Shown here piece by piece: positions 1 to 9,811 of a DNA stretch of 64,000 nt. The notes below the pieces were generated by a model. That model had not been told where the DNA came from. It ran no database searches and was given only the letters and a program-made list of their open reading frames with translations. Origin of the DNA: Strigamia acuminata (taxonomy: Eukaryota > Arthropoda > Chilopoda > Geophilomorpha > Linotaeniidae); the NCBI GenBank assembly GCA_949358305.1, contig OX442314.1, forward strand, positions 38,723,211 through 38,787,210, in the 5' to 3' direction. Each line of letters opens with the position of its first letter. Within the stretch, counting starts at the first letter, position 1. Position numbers and translations under genes: made by a program.

Positions 1-1692
1 AATGCAAGCAATCGACACATATAGTGGGGCATCGAGGTCATCAACTCTGCAGTAACATCCAGATGGACAATCTTTGGGATACTCACAATACAAGTTTTTA
101 ACCGTTAGCAGAGATGTACCATACATTTTAGGCGGGTAAGAACAGGAATTGTTGTGTGTGTTAAAAGTGACTGTTGCATTCTGATTGCGCAGATACTTGA
201 TGAATCTGTTTAATCTGCAGTCACACTCAAATGGATTGTGAGACAAGTCAAAATGAACTAATCCGGTGTTACGTATGTAAAAAATTTCAAAATTGGTGAA
301 ATTGACATGGGCAATTTGATTGTGGCTCAAAATAACTTGAGAGACGTTTTGAAATGCTGTCAGATCATTGCCATCTAATTTGCTAATATTATTAAACGAA
401 ATGTCAATGCTTTTGGTTATGCCATCAAACATGTTGTGTTGAATTACATGTAGGCAGCAATTAGAACATTTATAGTTTTTCATGTTTTGGCCAAATTCTG
501 TTTTAAAAAGAGGTAGAGACATTTCAAGACAATTATTTGACGTATCTAGTGTCTCAGCATTCTTTATGATATTTGTAAGAGGAAGCTTTATAAGTGCAAA
601 CTTGTTATTCCTTAGATCAAGATGAACTGCAGAATCGCGATGTGGGGACATTTGTTCAATAACGCTTATCGAATTATCGGCTAATGTAACGTGTTTTAGC
701 ACTTTGTTTAATTCAAGTGAAATTAAATTAACTTCAGTAATGTTATTTGAATTACAACGTAGCACTTCAAGTTTCCTTGAGTTATAGAGCCACAATGTAA
801 GATCTTTAATTTGATTGTGGCTAAAATCAATCTCCACAATTGCTCTGGAAGTTTGAAACATTTGTGGCTGTATGATATGGAGTTTATTATTGTTCATGTG
901 ACATTTTCTCAGAAACTGATTTTTTGACAACAGATTCACGGGTATAGATTCGATGGAGTTGTGAGACAAGTCTAGCACATCCAAATTTTTCAAATCAACT
1001 AATAAATCTGACGGTAATGAACTCAGATTATTATGCGATAAGTTGAGTTCCTCTAGGTTTAATGTTTGGTTGAAATTGCTTCTTGAAACAACACCAATAC
1101 GGTTGTTACTGAGATCATAACGCTCTAAATAATTAAAGTTATATACGTCACTTGGTATTTGAATGAATTTGTTAAAACTTAAATCTAATTCCCGTAGATA
1201 TGTCTGAGTTCCAACGTTGCTAGGGAGCGACACTAAACAGTTGTTGCGCATTTTTAATTTCATTAACCATTGTGGGATTGCATTAAATATTGTGGACAGA
1301 TTAATGTTATTAGTTGTTTTTAAGGGATCGGTGCAGAAATTCAATATCTCAACTATGTGATCTTTACGTCTTTCGAACAGAAGTTTTGGGATAAACCAAT
1401 CTAGAAATTCTAAAGGCAATCCGTTATTGAGGCCATCAATTGTCACTTCTGCGGTTCGTATGGCTTTGAAAGACAACGAATGAGGAGCCCATTCGCTACA
1501 TAAAATTGAAACACTTGAGGTCTGGTTAGTACTAGTACAAGTACATGATTCGTCCAACGAAGCACAGCCATTTTCCAGGCTGCACGAAATCATATTGGAA
1601 CAGTTATCCAATTTGCAATAAACAGGCGTTGATGAAATGAAACAAATCCAAATACACAGCGCGGGCGAAAGGTGTTTAATCGTACGAAACAT
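1..1692 (-). CDS. Toll-like receptor, ectodomain part (3' end beyond window)
   Basis: The minus-strand frame is open from an ATG at 1692 to the window edge (564 codons, no stop). It starts with a hydrophobic signal peptide (core PALCIWICFI), then a cysteine-rich segment (about residues 26-50) and many leucine-rich repeats of the LxxLDLSxNxL type, for example LRELDLSFNKF near residue 165 and ELNLSHNNL shortly after. Around residue 480 lies a C-terminal LRR cap with NPFECDCRL. After it comes a second N-terminal-type cap starting CPSGCYC, the arrangement of multi-cysteine Toll receptors of protostomes. The family are plasma-membrane receptors for the Spätzle cytokine or microbial ligands, signalling through a cytoplasmic TIR domain. 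The transmembrane and TIR parts would lie left of this window. A TTTTCAG acceptor just upstream (exon from 1719) suggests a 5' UTR intron. Family is sure; which Toll paralogue is unknown. Confidence 0.88.
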   Translation of the reverse strand, partial: MFRTIKHLSPALCIWICFISSTPVYCKLDNCSNMISCSLENGCASLDESCTCTSTNQTSSVSILCSEWAPHSLSFKAIRTAEVTIDGLNNGLPLEFLDWFIPKLLFERRKDHIVEILNFCTDPLKTTNNINLSTIFNAIPQWLMKLKMRNNCLVSLPSNVGTQTYLRELDLSFNKFIQIPSDVYNFNYLERYDLSNNRIGVVSRSNFNQTLNLEELNLSHNNLSSLPSDLLVDLKNLDVLDLSHNSIESIPVNLLSKNQFLRKCHMNNNKLHIIQPQMFQTSRAIVEIDFSHNQIKDLTLWLYNSRKLEVLRCNSNNITEVNLISLELNKVLKHVTLADNSISVIEQMSPHRDSAVHLDLRNNKFALIKLPLTNIIKNAETLDTSNNCLEMSLPLFKTEFGQNMKNYKCSNCCLHVIQHNMFDGITKSIDISFNNISKLDGNDLTAFQNVSQVILSHNQIAHVNFTNFEIFYIRNTGLVHFDLSHNPFECDCRLNRFIKYLRNQNATVTFNTHNNSCSYPPKMYGTSLLTVKNLYCEYPKDCPSGCYCRVDDLDAPLYVSIACI

Positions 1693-2213
1693 TGGGCCCT
1701 TTTGAGGATTTCGGCGTTTCTGAAAAGAGACGTTATTTAAAGTTTTGCTCACTGAATTACATACATAAGAAATTAAAAGTTGTTCATGTTATTTTAAGCT
1801 ATGTTGGCAGTTGGCTATGACGTGTATTGTTAAGCCCGTCAACATTTTGTATCTAACCATTGTTGCACGTTTGAATACCACTTGTACTCATTTTTACCAA
1901 CCAAAACACAAAATGATTAAATAAAAATTGAAAAGCGACGTGTGTTTGTGAGAAAAGGTTATTCATCTTCATTACCTGAGTGTTGTAAAGCAATACGGAT
2001 AATGCACGCGGAATGGTTGACATTGATCTGGACAGTTTTCGAAACTACAATTGCACCGGAGTTGATGGAGATGGATTCAAAATTGTAATGTGTTTGTACT
2101 TTCAGGCAGGTTTCACTGGTTGTGAAACTTGGAATCAGCTCAAGTGGTTGTGTCGTGAATATTAACTTGTTTTTGTTTTCGTATTTTCTAGAATAAATTG
2201 TGTCTGTTGTCAA
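1693..2213 (-). other. Possible 5' UTR exon and intron of the Toll gene
   Basis: A CAG|GTAATG donor sits at 1976/1975 and a TTTTCAG acceptor at 1722-1720, giving a candidate 256-bp intron just upstream of the receptor ATG. Upstream of the donor an 84-codon minus-strand ORF (1959-2213) runs across it. Spliced at these sites, its frame does not match the receptor ATG, so the exon would be untranslated or hold an upstream ORF. This is inference from splice consensus only. Confidence 0.3.
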
Positions 2214-3480
2214 AGGGCAAAACGCATTCTCCCTGTTAGAGTTGTGTGGTGAAGCTTAATGTTTGATGACCTTGACCGGGATGACATGAAGTTTGCATTG
2301 GGAGTGTTAGTGGCAATGAGTTTGCATTTTGCACATAAATAGTGTAATTTGGCGTTAATAAAAATTTAATTTTGCATACAAAGTCATATTTGCATTTAAA
2401 AACATAACTTTTTGCACCAATAATGCAATAAATTCCTAAACCTTCCGTTTTTGCACTTACAGCTCTTTGGTAAAACCAATAGTTTGGGACGATTCTACCT
2501 TTTCAATGATGATTCTAGCTTTTCATCCTTTTTAGGGATAAAACTAACCTACCGAATAAGCTAAAACTATGTGCGCGCTAAGTGAAAATACAAGTGAATA
2601 ACTCACTAATCGATATCAATAATATGATTGTTTATTAACAAAGATGTGACGGTTATACAACCTTATTAACTAATGTTCACACTAGATGGCGCTGTTTATT
2701 TAGCGCGCGTAGTTTAAAAACGAGGAATTCAAAAGTTATAATAATTAATTTGTATCACGACAGAAATAAAATATAAGTTATTTTATTAAACCAAACTAAG
2801 TATTAATTACTTAAGATATTGATTCTGCCGAATCAATATCACGTTTTACTCACTAATTGAAGAGAACCAATCGGACTCTTCTGGACCCAGTCTACTACTA
2901 GGTCCGGACCAAAGTGACCTGCGAATCCATGGATTCGGGCATCTGATTGGCTATCGCCAATCGTATTGTTCTAACGAACTATATAAGCTCTGGTTTTCCA
3001 CCAGACCTTCGGCTTGATTATTTTGAATATTGTTTGTATTGTATTGGTTGTTATCGTTTGATCTATTTTCTCTATCGACACATCAGGCCCCCTCGAATCT
3101 AAACAAATACGTATAAATACTATTATGTTATTTTTGTTGTATCGCTATTTTGAGAAGACTAACTCCGGTAAACAAATGGTCCCGTAGCTCTAGCTAGCTA
3201 TCTTAAAGGATAGGGAGATTCTGTACGGTGGCAAAGTATAATGCACCTGCACGGTAGGCCTTGCTAGTTGTAAATGGGCCCATCGACTAACTGCCTTACT
3301 CAAGGTATGGATGGTGGATGTAAAAAGTAGACTCAGGGTCAGTTACTCAAGAAACTTGTGGTCCTTCTGTGTTCAAACACCATTCAATAATTAGTTTTCA
3401 TTGATTTGATCACAATTTGCATGTTTTATTGATAGTTTTACTTAAATTTATTTTAATCTTATAGTTTTCTTATTTCTTAC
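2214..3480. other. Spacer without recognisable gene
   Basis: AT-rich sequence with no convincing ORF on either strand. About 2560-3420 has a more mixed composition, with paired motifs and a run of short direct repeats around the AGCTAGCTAGCT at 3188, and may be an old repeat. No termini or coding remnants were recognised. Confidence 0.4.
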
Positions 3481-3481
3481 C

Positions 3482-3553
3482 ATAACCTCTGCCGGAATTG
3501 AACCTGGGACCTTTTGTTCTAAAGACCACTGCTTTATCCACTAGGCTTGTACA
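3482..3553 (-). repeat. Degenerate tRNA-Arg-like sequence (SINE head or tRNA pseudogene)
   Basis: On the minus strand the segment holds a near-consensus pol III A box (CCTAGTGGATAAAGC) and B box (GGTTCAATTCC) at tRNA spacing. The order and wording resemble tRNA-Arg (GGATA, CTTTAGA, AAAGG). The acceptor stem does not pair, the anticodon and T stems have mismatches, and the loop triplet reads TTA, so it is not a working tRNA. A tRNA-derived SINE head or an old pseudogene are both possible. No SINE body or tail was recognised. Confidence 0.5.
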
Positions 3554-3821
3554 GCTCATGCTATTGAATGCATAACTTTTGTTATGTTTTTCAAAATGGT
3601 TTTGAATTTTTAAATAGTGTATTTGAAAATCAAACAGTTTACTGTAAATAAAAAAGTTTAGTATTTAAAATTTTCCAAATGGAGGATAGTAGATTTCGTA
3701 TATTGGTAGAAAATTCATAAGTTATTGTTATGTTGTATGCAAGAATGACGTGGAAGTTTGAACTAATTTTATTCAATAGCAAGAGGGGATTATACAGTAG
3801 ACACTGTTGCGTTCTATAGAC

Positions 3822-4012
3822 GATATTCGTAACGTACGATTGACGTTACGATTCGTAACGTACGATGCACGTTACGAGTGGACGATTCGTAACGTACGAT
3901 GGACGTTACGAGTGGACGATTCGTAACGTACGATTGACGTTACGATTCGTAACGCACGATGGACGTTACGATTGGCCGATTCGTAACGTTCGTTACAGTT
4001 ACGTAACTGGCA
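3822..4012. repeat. Array of TAACGTACG/CGTTACGA palindromic repeats
   Basis: About six imperfect units built from GATTCGTAACGTACGAT and its near inverse GGACGTTACGAG follow one another, ending in the perfect palindrome GTTACGTAAC. Each unit can fold on itself. The array ends about 100 bp upstream of the TATA box of the gene at 4182. TTACGTAA is the consensus site of PAR/C-EBP-like bZIP factors, so a clustered regulatory site is one reading; a simple palindromic satellite is the other. Confidence 0.75.
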
Positions 4013-4114
4013 TTGTTACATCACCGATTATCTGTGGTTAAATTGCACCATGGACAGCCTAATGTCACGTTCTCAGAACGTATATGTGGTGTTGGTATAT
4101 ATATAACGTTGACA

Positions 4115-4120
4115 TATAAA
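4115..4120 (+). promoter_or_regulatory. TATA box of the 4182 gene
   Basis: TATAAA lies 67 bp upstream of the ATG, with a pyrimidine-rich start-like sequence (ACTTCTCAATACAG) about 25-35 bp downstream. The implied 5' UTR is about 40 nt without an intron. Confidence 0.5.
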
Positions 4121-4181
4121 TGAGGCAATCCTACCTTACTTCTCAATACAGACGGAACGCCGCAACACCAACTTGAAAACC

Positions 4182-6464
4182 ATGGAATCGCACGACAAAA
4201 CCTCGTATGAAAACGATATTAACTCATTGATCGTGTCATGGCACGTTCTCAGGTACTCTAAAGAAGTAAAAACCTACGAAGACATATTAAATTTGCTGCA
4301 CGAAACAAAGAAATCAGTTGTAAAAATTGATTGGCAAGACATCCGTCCTCTAGTGCGCCACCATCTGCCTGGCGCTATACGCGAATGTCTACGAACTTGC
4401 GCATCATTGCGTCTAATTTCCGCGCTCATCGAATTATCCATCACCGATCCGTGGTACCATTGGCCCTTAGCGATGATCTTAATCGACAACACCGACTCCA
4501 AACTCGACTATTATTGCACGAACACGGATTGCGACGTTTTATGCACGCAATTGCATCGTTTGTCGCAAACTAAGTGTAAAGATTTCGCGTTCAAATTGTG
4601 CTCGAGTTTTATGAAAGTGCCCCGGTTGAAAGAGAATTCAAAAATCAACGAGACGTACTTCAGACTGCTTTTTCAATTGGGTAAGATCGAACTTTTAGAG
4701 CAAAAAATGCTCGCTGCCTACACGAGCGCGACGGCGATTAATTTTGTAGACCGACTTCTCGAGCAAAGCGACGCCGAGGCCGCATTACCTTTCGCCGCTT
4801 GCGTGTTAAAGATTTTCCTCGATTTGTTGTATGAAAACACCTATTCTTACACGTATGATTTGATGCAAATTTTCTTAAAAGTCCAGCAGAAACTCCATGT
4901 TGATTTGGATTTCTTGCGCAATTATTTGACGCAGTTATCCAGGTTTTTCCCAACGAGTGCGCACTATTACGTTACAGCGCACGCATTGTTTGAAATATAT
5001 GGTAGTGAGTTGTTTGAAGTGTGCATCGAAATGTGGGTGAAGGGGCTGAAGGTTGATTTGAACAGTTTGGAGATGGCTCGAGCGGATGGGCGGAATTTGA
5101 GAAAAATTGAAATTCATTTGGCTGCCGTTCTTATCCGTTTGGCTTCGATTTGCGACGGACAGTCGCCGTTGGCTCGCGAATGTTATTTGACCGCGTTTTC
5201 GATCGATCCTACGGCAAATCGGTTGAAAAGAATCGGGGAGTTGAAGGATTTTGCGGGGTCGTGTCATTGCCTCGTCAGAGGATCGTGCGATGTGTTCTTT
5301 GAGAAGGAGCGGGAGGTTGATGCGCAGTTGGATAGTTTACCGGAAGAGTTGTTGGAGGATTTGACCGTAGTTCTTAATACGCTGCGGAAAAAATTTTTGA
5401 GTTGGGAATTGGAGTGGTCGGAGCTGCAGAAATATTGCGAGGAGCTTCTGGAGGAAAAATCAGCTGTAGAAAACGACAGGGCTGGACTGGGAACATATTT
5501 ACTACCGGGAAATCTGGCCAGGGCTGGACTGGGGACATATTTACTACCGGGAAATCTGGCCAGGGCTGGACTGAGAACAAATTTACTACCGCGAAATCTG
5601 GACAGGGCTGGACTGGGAACAAATTTAGTACCGGGAAATCTGGACAGGTCCTGGACGGGCCTCGGGAACAAATTAATCGGGCCACAGAACCAAATTTATC
5701 GAACCAGAGCATCACAGGCCACCGGGATATTCCCGGTGGCCCTAGACAAAGAGAATTCTAATATCCCAACTGCGACTTGTGTTGCAAAATCAGTAAAGAT
5801 CTTTAACGATGATGAAAGAAACAAAATCAAAGGTAAGCATCGACCGGATGTAGAGACTGATTCAGATTGCGTGCTTGAAAATAGCGATTCGGACAGCGTT
5901 TCGGACATCGATTCGGAGAGCGATTCGGAGATCGAGTCGGACATCGATTCGGACATCGATTCGGAGAGCGATTCGGACATCGACTCGGACAGCGAAACGG
6001 AACAACCTGTCAATCGGAAAAGGAAAAGGGAGAGCGAAAGGCGTGCTGAAAAAGCTCGAACCGACAGATCTGAAAAAAAGATGATGGATGCTGATTTGGA
6101 AGGAGAGACGAGTGCAAGGGAAGCGAAAATCGAAGCGGTAAAAAAGCGGAAAGCGGCACTTTTGGAAGTTGTGCAGTTCCATAGATTCAAATATTCGTAT
6201 GGTCAGACCGTTTTGGCAAATTTCAAGGAATTAACCGCCTTGCCGCAGCTACGTACTGGGATTTGTTACCACGTAACCGATGGCAAAGTGTCGATGCACT
6301 GTTGTTCGAAGTGTGGCACAGGGAAATACACCTTGAGACACCATATCATACCCCTAGACAACAATAAAGTAAAAACCAAAATCTACATCCACTTCTTTAA
6401 AAATGGATCAGAATTGTCATTTAAAGAACAAGCAAGTTTTTACATAATAATTGTTATATTTTAA
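4182..6464 (+). CDS. Intronless gene, helical N-terminal region plus repeats; unrecognised (possibly RLF/ZNF292-like)
   Basis: The start is the ATG at 4182 in perfect Kozak context (AAAACCATGG); 760 residues follow in one exon. Residues 1-430 look all-helical, with repeated aromatic and leucine patterns and a WxW..LQKYCEELL end. Layout and spacing recall the N-terminal helical domain of the RLF/ZNF292/ZNF654 zinc-finger family, but I cannot confirm this and the fingers are absent. Residues about 434-489 are four 14-residue repeats (RAGLGTYLLPGNLA type) and a broken fifth. Residues about 568-607 are an acidic Ser-Asp repeat, followed by a basic KRKR tract that could be a nuclear signal. A CCSKCGTGKYTLRHH motif near the end resembles a truncated zinc finger, but the DNA there matches an LTR (see 6304-6369). 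A good donor (AAAG|GTAAGC) at 5832/5833 leaves open a spliced form with another C terminus. Confidence 0.7.
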   Translation: MESHDKTSYENDINSLIVSWHVLRYSKEVKTYEDILNLLHETKKSVVKIDWQDIRPLVRHHLPGAIRECLRTCASLRLISALIELSITDPWYHWPLAMILIDNTDSKLDYYCTNTDCDVLCTQLHRLSQTKCKDFAFKLCSSFMKVPRLKENSKINETYFRLLFQLGKIELLEQKMLAAYTSATAINFVDRLLEQSDAEAALPFAACVLKIFLDLLYENTYSYTYDLMQIFLKVQQKLHVDLDFLRNYLTQLSRFFPTSAHYYVTAHALFEIYGSELFEVCIEMWVKGLKVDLNSLEMARADGRNLRKIEIHLAAVLIRLASICDGQSPLARECYLTAFSIDPTANRLKRIGELKDFAGSCHCLVRGSCDVFFEKEREVDAQLDSLPEELLEDLTVVLNTLRKKFLSWELEWSELQKYCEELLEEKSAVENDRAGLGTYLLPGNLARAGLGTYLLPGNLARAGLRTNLLPRNLDRAGLGTNLVPGNLDRSWTGLGNKLIGPQNQIYRTRASQATGIFPVALDKENSNIPTATCVAKSVKIFNDDERNKIKGKHRPDVETDSDCVLENSDSDSVSDIDSESDSEIESDIDSDIDSESDSDIDSDSETEQPVNRKRKRESERRAEKARTDRSEKKMMDADLEGETSAREAKIEAVKKRKAALLEVVQFHRFKYSYGQTVLANFKELTALPQLRTGICYHVTDGKVSMHCCSKCGTGKYTLRHHIIPLDNNKVKTKIYIHFFKNGSELSFKEQASFYIIIVIF
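5478..5650 (+). repeat. 42-bp tandem coding repeat, four units
   Basis: Four in-frame 42-bp units start at 5478, 5520, 5562 and 5604, each encoding a 14-residue block; the first two are almost identical at the DNA level, and a degenerate fifth follows. The unit keeps frame, so copy-number change would lengthen the protein in 14-residue steps. Confidence 0.9.
6304..6369 (+). repeat. LTR relic inside the 3' coding end of the 4182 gene
   Basis: The segment aligns almost without gaps to the LTR of the gypsy element E1 (about 11731-11794): shared GTTCGAAG, GGGAAATACAC, the exact 15-mer TCATACCCCTAGACA and then AATAAAG. In the LTR this is the polyadenylation region. Here it codes for the last recognisable part of the protein. 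The gene's C terminus is therefore partly transposon-derived, and the AATAAA at 6363 precedes the stop codon. Confidence 0.75.
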
Positions 6465-7225
6465 ATTCTTTGTTCGTTTTTTATGTATTTACTCAATTTA
6501 AAAGCAACAGAATATTCATTTCTTGACAATAATAATCCGTAAAAATATTGGATTGGTTGTTCAACAAAGCCTCCTTAGGTGAGGTTGTGTAACCTGAAAG
6601 ATTTATTCTTCTTCCAAATCAAATCGTGTTTTTGCTTGTGTGAATCCCGTACTGGGCAATGTTGTACTTACTCGACAATGGAGGCTCGTTGACTCAACCG
6701 TCTGTACTTTCACGATGATTTTACTTCGATTTTCGTCCTCGCAGTTATATTTTGACGCTCTAAAATATCGTGTGGTGCAGGAATTGTTTGAAAGAGAAGT
6801 ATTTTCATTGACCTAGGTATATTTTAATCGCGATGAACACAACAAAAAGTAACCTGAAATATAATATATAGGCCTACTTCTTACAATTTGAGTATTTTTA
6901 TTTTCTTCGATTTCAAAAGGTTCCTTCAATGTTTGTATTTGAACCTTTACTTTATCTTTAAAAATTATTTTATATATACTTGATTTCTGTAATTTGATGG
7001 TTTATTGTCTTTTTTTTAATTTTTTATTTATTTTTTATTTATTTTTTATAATTAAGATTGAATTACTTGATTTGATTTGTTAGGGGGTGTAAAATCCAAC
7101 TCTCTACCTCCACGTGGTCACCCCTGGATAAACTGAGCAGCTGCTTGGCTCAGTGAAACCAGAAGAAAGCTCTGGTCATTAGCAAATTTCTGACATTTAT
7201 TCTAATAATCTAATCGTCACTTGTG
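6465..7225. other. AT-rich spacer, no gene seen
   Basis: No ORF or repeat terminus is convincing. Around 7081-7200 there is a short GC-richer patch that may be an old insertion. A poly(T)-rich stretch occupies 7010-7050. Confidence 0.4.
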
Positions 7226-7375
7226 TATTGTAAGCCCGCATTCCTTTATGAATGTGGCATTTACATTTTATGATGTACTGTAAGCCCGCATTCCTTTATG
7301 AATGTGGCATTTACATTTTTTGATATATTGTAAGCCCACATTTCTCCATGAATGTGGCATTTACATTACTGTATT
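7226..7375. repeat. 50-bp minisatellite, three units
   Basis: Three head-to-tail units start at 7226, 7276 and 7326, sharing GTAAGCCCGCATTCC and GAATGTGGCATTTACATT. The first two are nearly identical and the third has diverged. Each unit also contains an internal inverted repeat (GCATTC/GAATGTGGC). Confidence 0.9.
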
Positions 7376-7535
7376 ATAATACAGTTTCTAAATGTTTGTG
7401 CTGGCATTTCACTTTTGCTGACTATTTTTTAGGAGAAGGCTGTTTAAATTAAACCCATTGGCTATTGTAATCTTTTTCTCTTGGGGATTTTGTATTGAAT
7501 GATGCACACGACATTAACTTCATTTCTATCGCAAT

Positions 7536-8350
7536 AGATGCATTCCAAAAGTCTAAAACGGGCGTTTTAGAGTTTCAAGGTTTTCATGTTGTTTCAGTTT
7601 TGTTTTTGAGCGAACAATTTATGCATCTCGTTTTATAAAACCCGATTTAGCTAAAACGAGACCGGTTAATTCGGTCAAGTTGAAATAATTCTAACATGGC
7701 TGATATGAACAAAATTTCAATTATTCGTAAGCAAAATGTGATTGATTGTTTAACTGAAACAACTTTAATACTGCTACTGGTATCAGAGAATGAAGCAAAT
7801 GATGAGGAAATTTTCGAGACTTACAAATGGGTATAATAATAATATGCGTAAAAAATTATCCACATTAAAAAAATTGTTTTTATATTTGGACATGTTGGAA
7901 ATGGAGCTTCAATTACTGAAGTGGCTTCGAAATTTGGAGTAGCGGATGGTGGGACAGTATTGTATAGCACAAAACGAGTGATAAAAGCTATTTGCATTAA
8001 ACAATGAAGCAATTAAATGGCCGTCTACTCAAGAAAGAGACAAAATTACCAAAGTGATGGCAAGAAAGGGATTGCCAAATTGCATTGGATTTATTGATCA
8101 CAAACAAAAATTTAAGTTGTATAATGCACAAGAATACCGGTAATAATTTCTTACTTCTAAATCAGCAAACTTCTGTTTTGCAAAATCAAAGCGATGAAAA
8201 AATGGCTGCCGCAACAATTGGGGAAACTCGTTTCTGCTAAAATGCGGTTTATAGCTGGGTTTACGTTTTAGTCGTGAAACGCAGAAATGACGTCACACGA
8301 AAAAACATAAACTACAATCACGAGTCGTTTTAGACTTTTTGAATGCACCT
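7536..8350 (+). mobile_element. Degenerate PIF/Harbinger-like DNA transposon
   Basis: Terminal inverted repeats of about 24 bp (left AGATGCATTCCAAAAGTCT..., right reading AGGTGCATTCAAAAAGTCT... on the minus strand) bound an 815-bp unit. It is flanked by AAT on both sides (7533-7535 and 8351-8353), a 3-bp duplication as expected for the superfamily. Inside, plus-strand sequence from about 7860 to 8142 resembles a Harbinger transposase: a helix-turn-helix part with VASKFGVADGGTVLYSTKRV, then WPSTQERDKI and GLPNCIGFIDH, where the family has a GxIDGTH-type catalytic motif. Stops and frame changes interrupt it, so the element cannot make its own transposase. Confidence 0.75.
7860..8142 (+). pseudogene. 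PIF/Harbinger transposase remnant
   Basis: Readable in pieces over two frames, with stop codons around 8005 and between the segments. The order of conserved pieces (HTH, then IKWPSTQERD, then CIGFIDH) is that of the HARBI1/PIF transposase. The last Asp is kept but the following Gly-Thr is lost. Only about a third of a normal transposase remains. Confidence 0.65.
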
Positions 8351-8353
8351 AAT

Positions 8354-8999
8354 GCTTTTAGTATTAATAATGATTTAATTAGTAGTGAATGGGAATGTTG
8401 CATGTGGTAATGTTTCATTGCCTTCCACTTTTTCTGCTTGCAATCTGTCCAGTTTTCTTAACATCAATTGTATCAATTGTGTACCTTTAGTAAAATCGGT
8501 AGTTCTAATTTAGGTTGATGAACAGCAAAAAAATGTCGACACATTAAAATGTCAATTTATTTGAAGTTCAATTCTCTTTAATCGTTTTGGATTAAATTTA
8601 TTACAGGCAAAGTGACTCCCATGTCCCATTACGCTGACTGTGATCTGCACGACTCCTTGTACAGAGTATTTTGTGGTTTTGAAAATAGATGGTGGACGTA
8701 TTCACAAAATAACCACTGCTTTGTGCAGTCTGAACTATAATATAACAGCTAAAATAATAAACCTTAATAGAAAACTCTAGTAGCCAAAGGACAGACCATC
8801 CAAGTAGATTGAGGGACCATGCTAGACTGGTCAAAGTGTAATGAGCTCAAATTATTACTAAAATTATTAGCAATAAAACTAAACTTATTAATGCCGCAAC
8901 GGGACTTATCTAAATACTTCTCAAATACTTCAATTTTAACTTAAACTAAGCAATAGGAGAAATAATGACTCAATTATTTCTCAATTAAAAGAATGTTTA
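8354..8999. other. Spacer, no gene seen
   Basis: AT-rich sequence. The minus-strand ORF around 8601-8834 has no recognisable domain and biased composition, so it is not called as a gene. Confidence 0.35.
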
Positions 9000-9738
9000 T
9001 TCGGACTTGAACAAACTAAAAGATTAAAATACACTGTTTCTAATACAAGATATTATTTTGTGATAAAATGGAATACAAAACTACTTTTTATAGTCAAAGA
9101 AATAATTAAGGAAAATTCTCGTGAGAGGAAAAATAAGAATAATAAATGGGAAATAATAAATTAAATGGTCGATTCGTCGGCTCCACGTCTCCGAATCGAT
9201 GATCGCGTTGATCCTGCGTTCACGGCGCTCAGCTCGGCGTCGTCGAACTCGTACGACGGACTCAATTCCGTTTAATCTACGTTCTCTCACGTCGCTCGGG
9301 CTCAATCCCGTAACCTTCGTTCTCCCCAGGTCGCAACTTCGTCGTCGCGGCGTCGTTGCGGCTGATTCCGCACAACAATCTCACACAGCACAGTTCACCA
9401 CGCTTCGTCGCGAGTGAAGAAATCTCAGCCCAACAATGGTTGTTGGCCAAGAATGGAAATCCCACCGCAAGTGAATTACGGCAAGACAATATCCCGCTGT
9501 CGATTACTTCAACAGTAGGAAACTCTCAAGTTTAGCAATTGGCTAACTCAAGAATATAAATGCCTCACGAGGAATCACAAAATACTGAACTATTGTCGGG
9601 GTAATTTTGTGGTTGTTTTCTCATGGCAAGGCAAATTCATACTGAGGAGTTTTTTCTCTCCTCACAGGAAATGTTTCCTGCTCCAGAAGGCTGCGGGCTG
9701 GTTTCCTTGGCGACCACCCACAATTCCTCCCACCCTGC
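9000..9738 (-). repeat. Probable LTR of an old gypsy element
   Basis: On the minus strand a purine-rich tract (GGGTGGGAGGAAT, about 9739-9752) precedes TGTGGGTGGTCGCC, the usual polypurine tract-LTR junction, just downstream of an integrase remnant in the same orientation. A related start (GTGGGAGGTTGCCAGGG) occurs at the right end of the window near 63800-63827. The far end of this LTR was not found, so the left boundary is a guess. Confidence 0.4.
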
Positions 9739-9811
9739 CTAACTCCCTTGTCTAGACAGGAAATCATAAAAAATAACATAAAATAAAATAAAACAACTCA
9801 AATTAAATATT

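Noticed and set aside
3482-3553. Functional tRNA gene
   Set aside because: Acceptor and T-stem mismatches and an unpaired anticodon stem.
5264-6190. Minus-strand and other-frame ORFs across the 4182 gene
   Set aside because: They are shadows of the tandem 42-bp and Ser-Asp repeats of the plus-strand gene.
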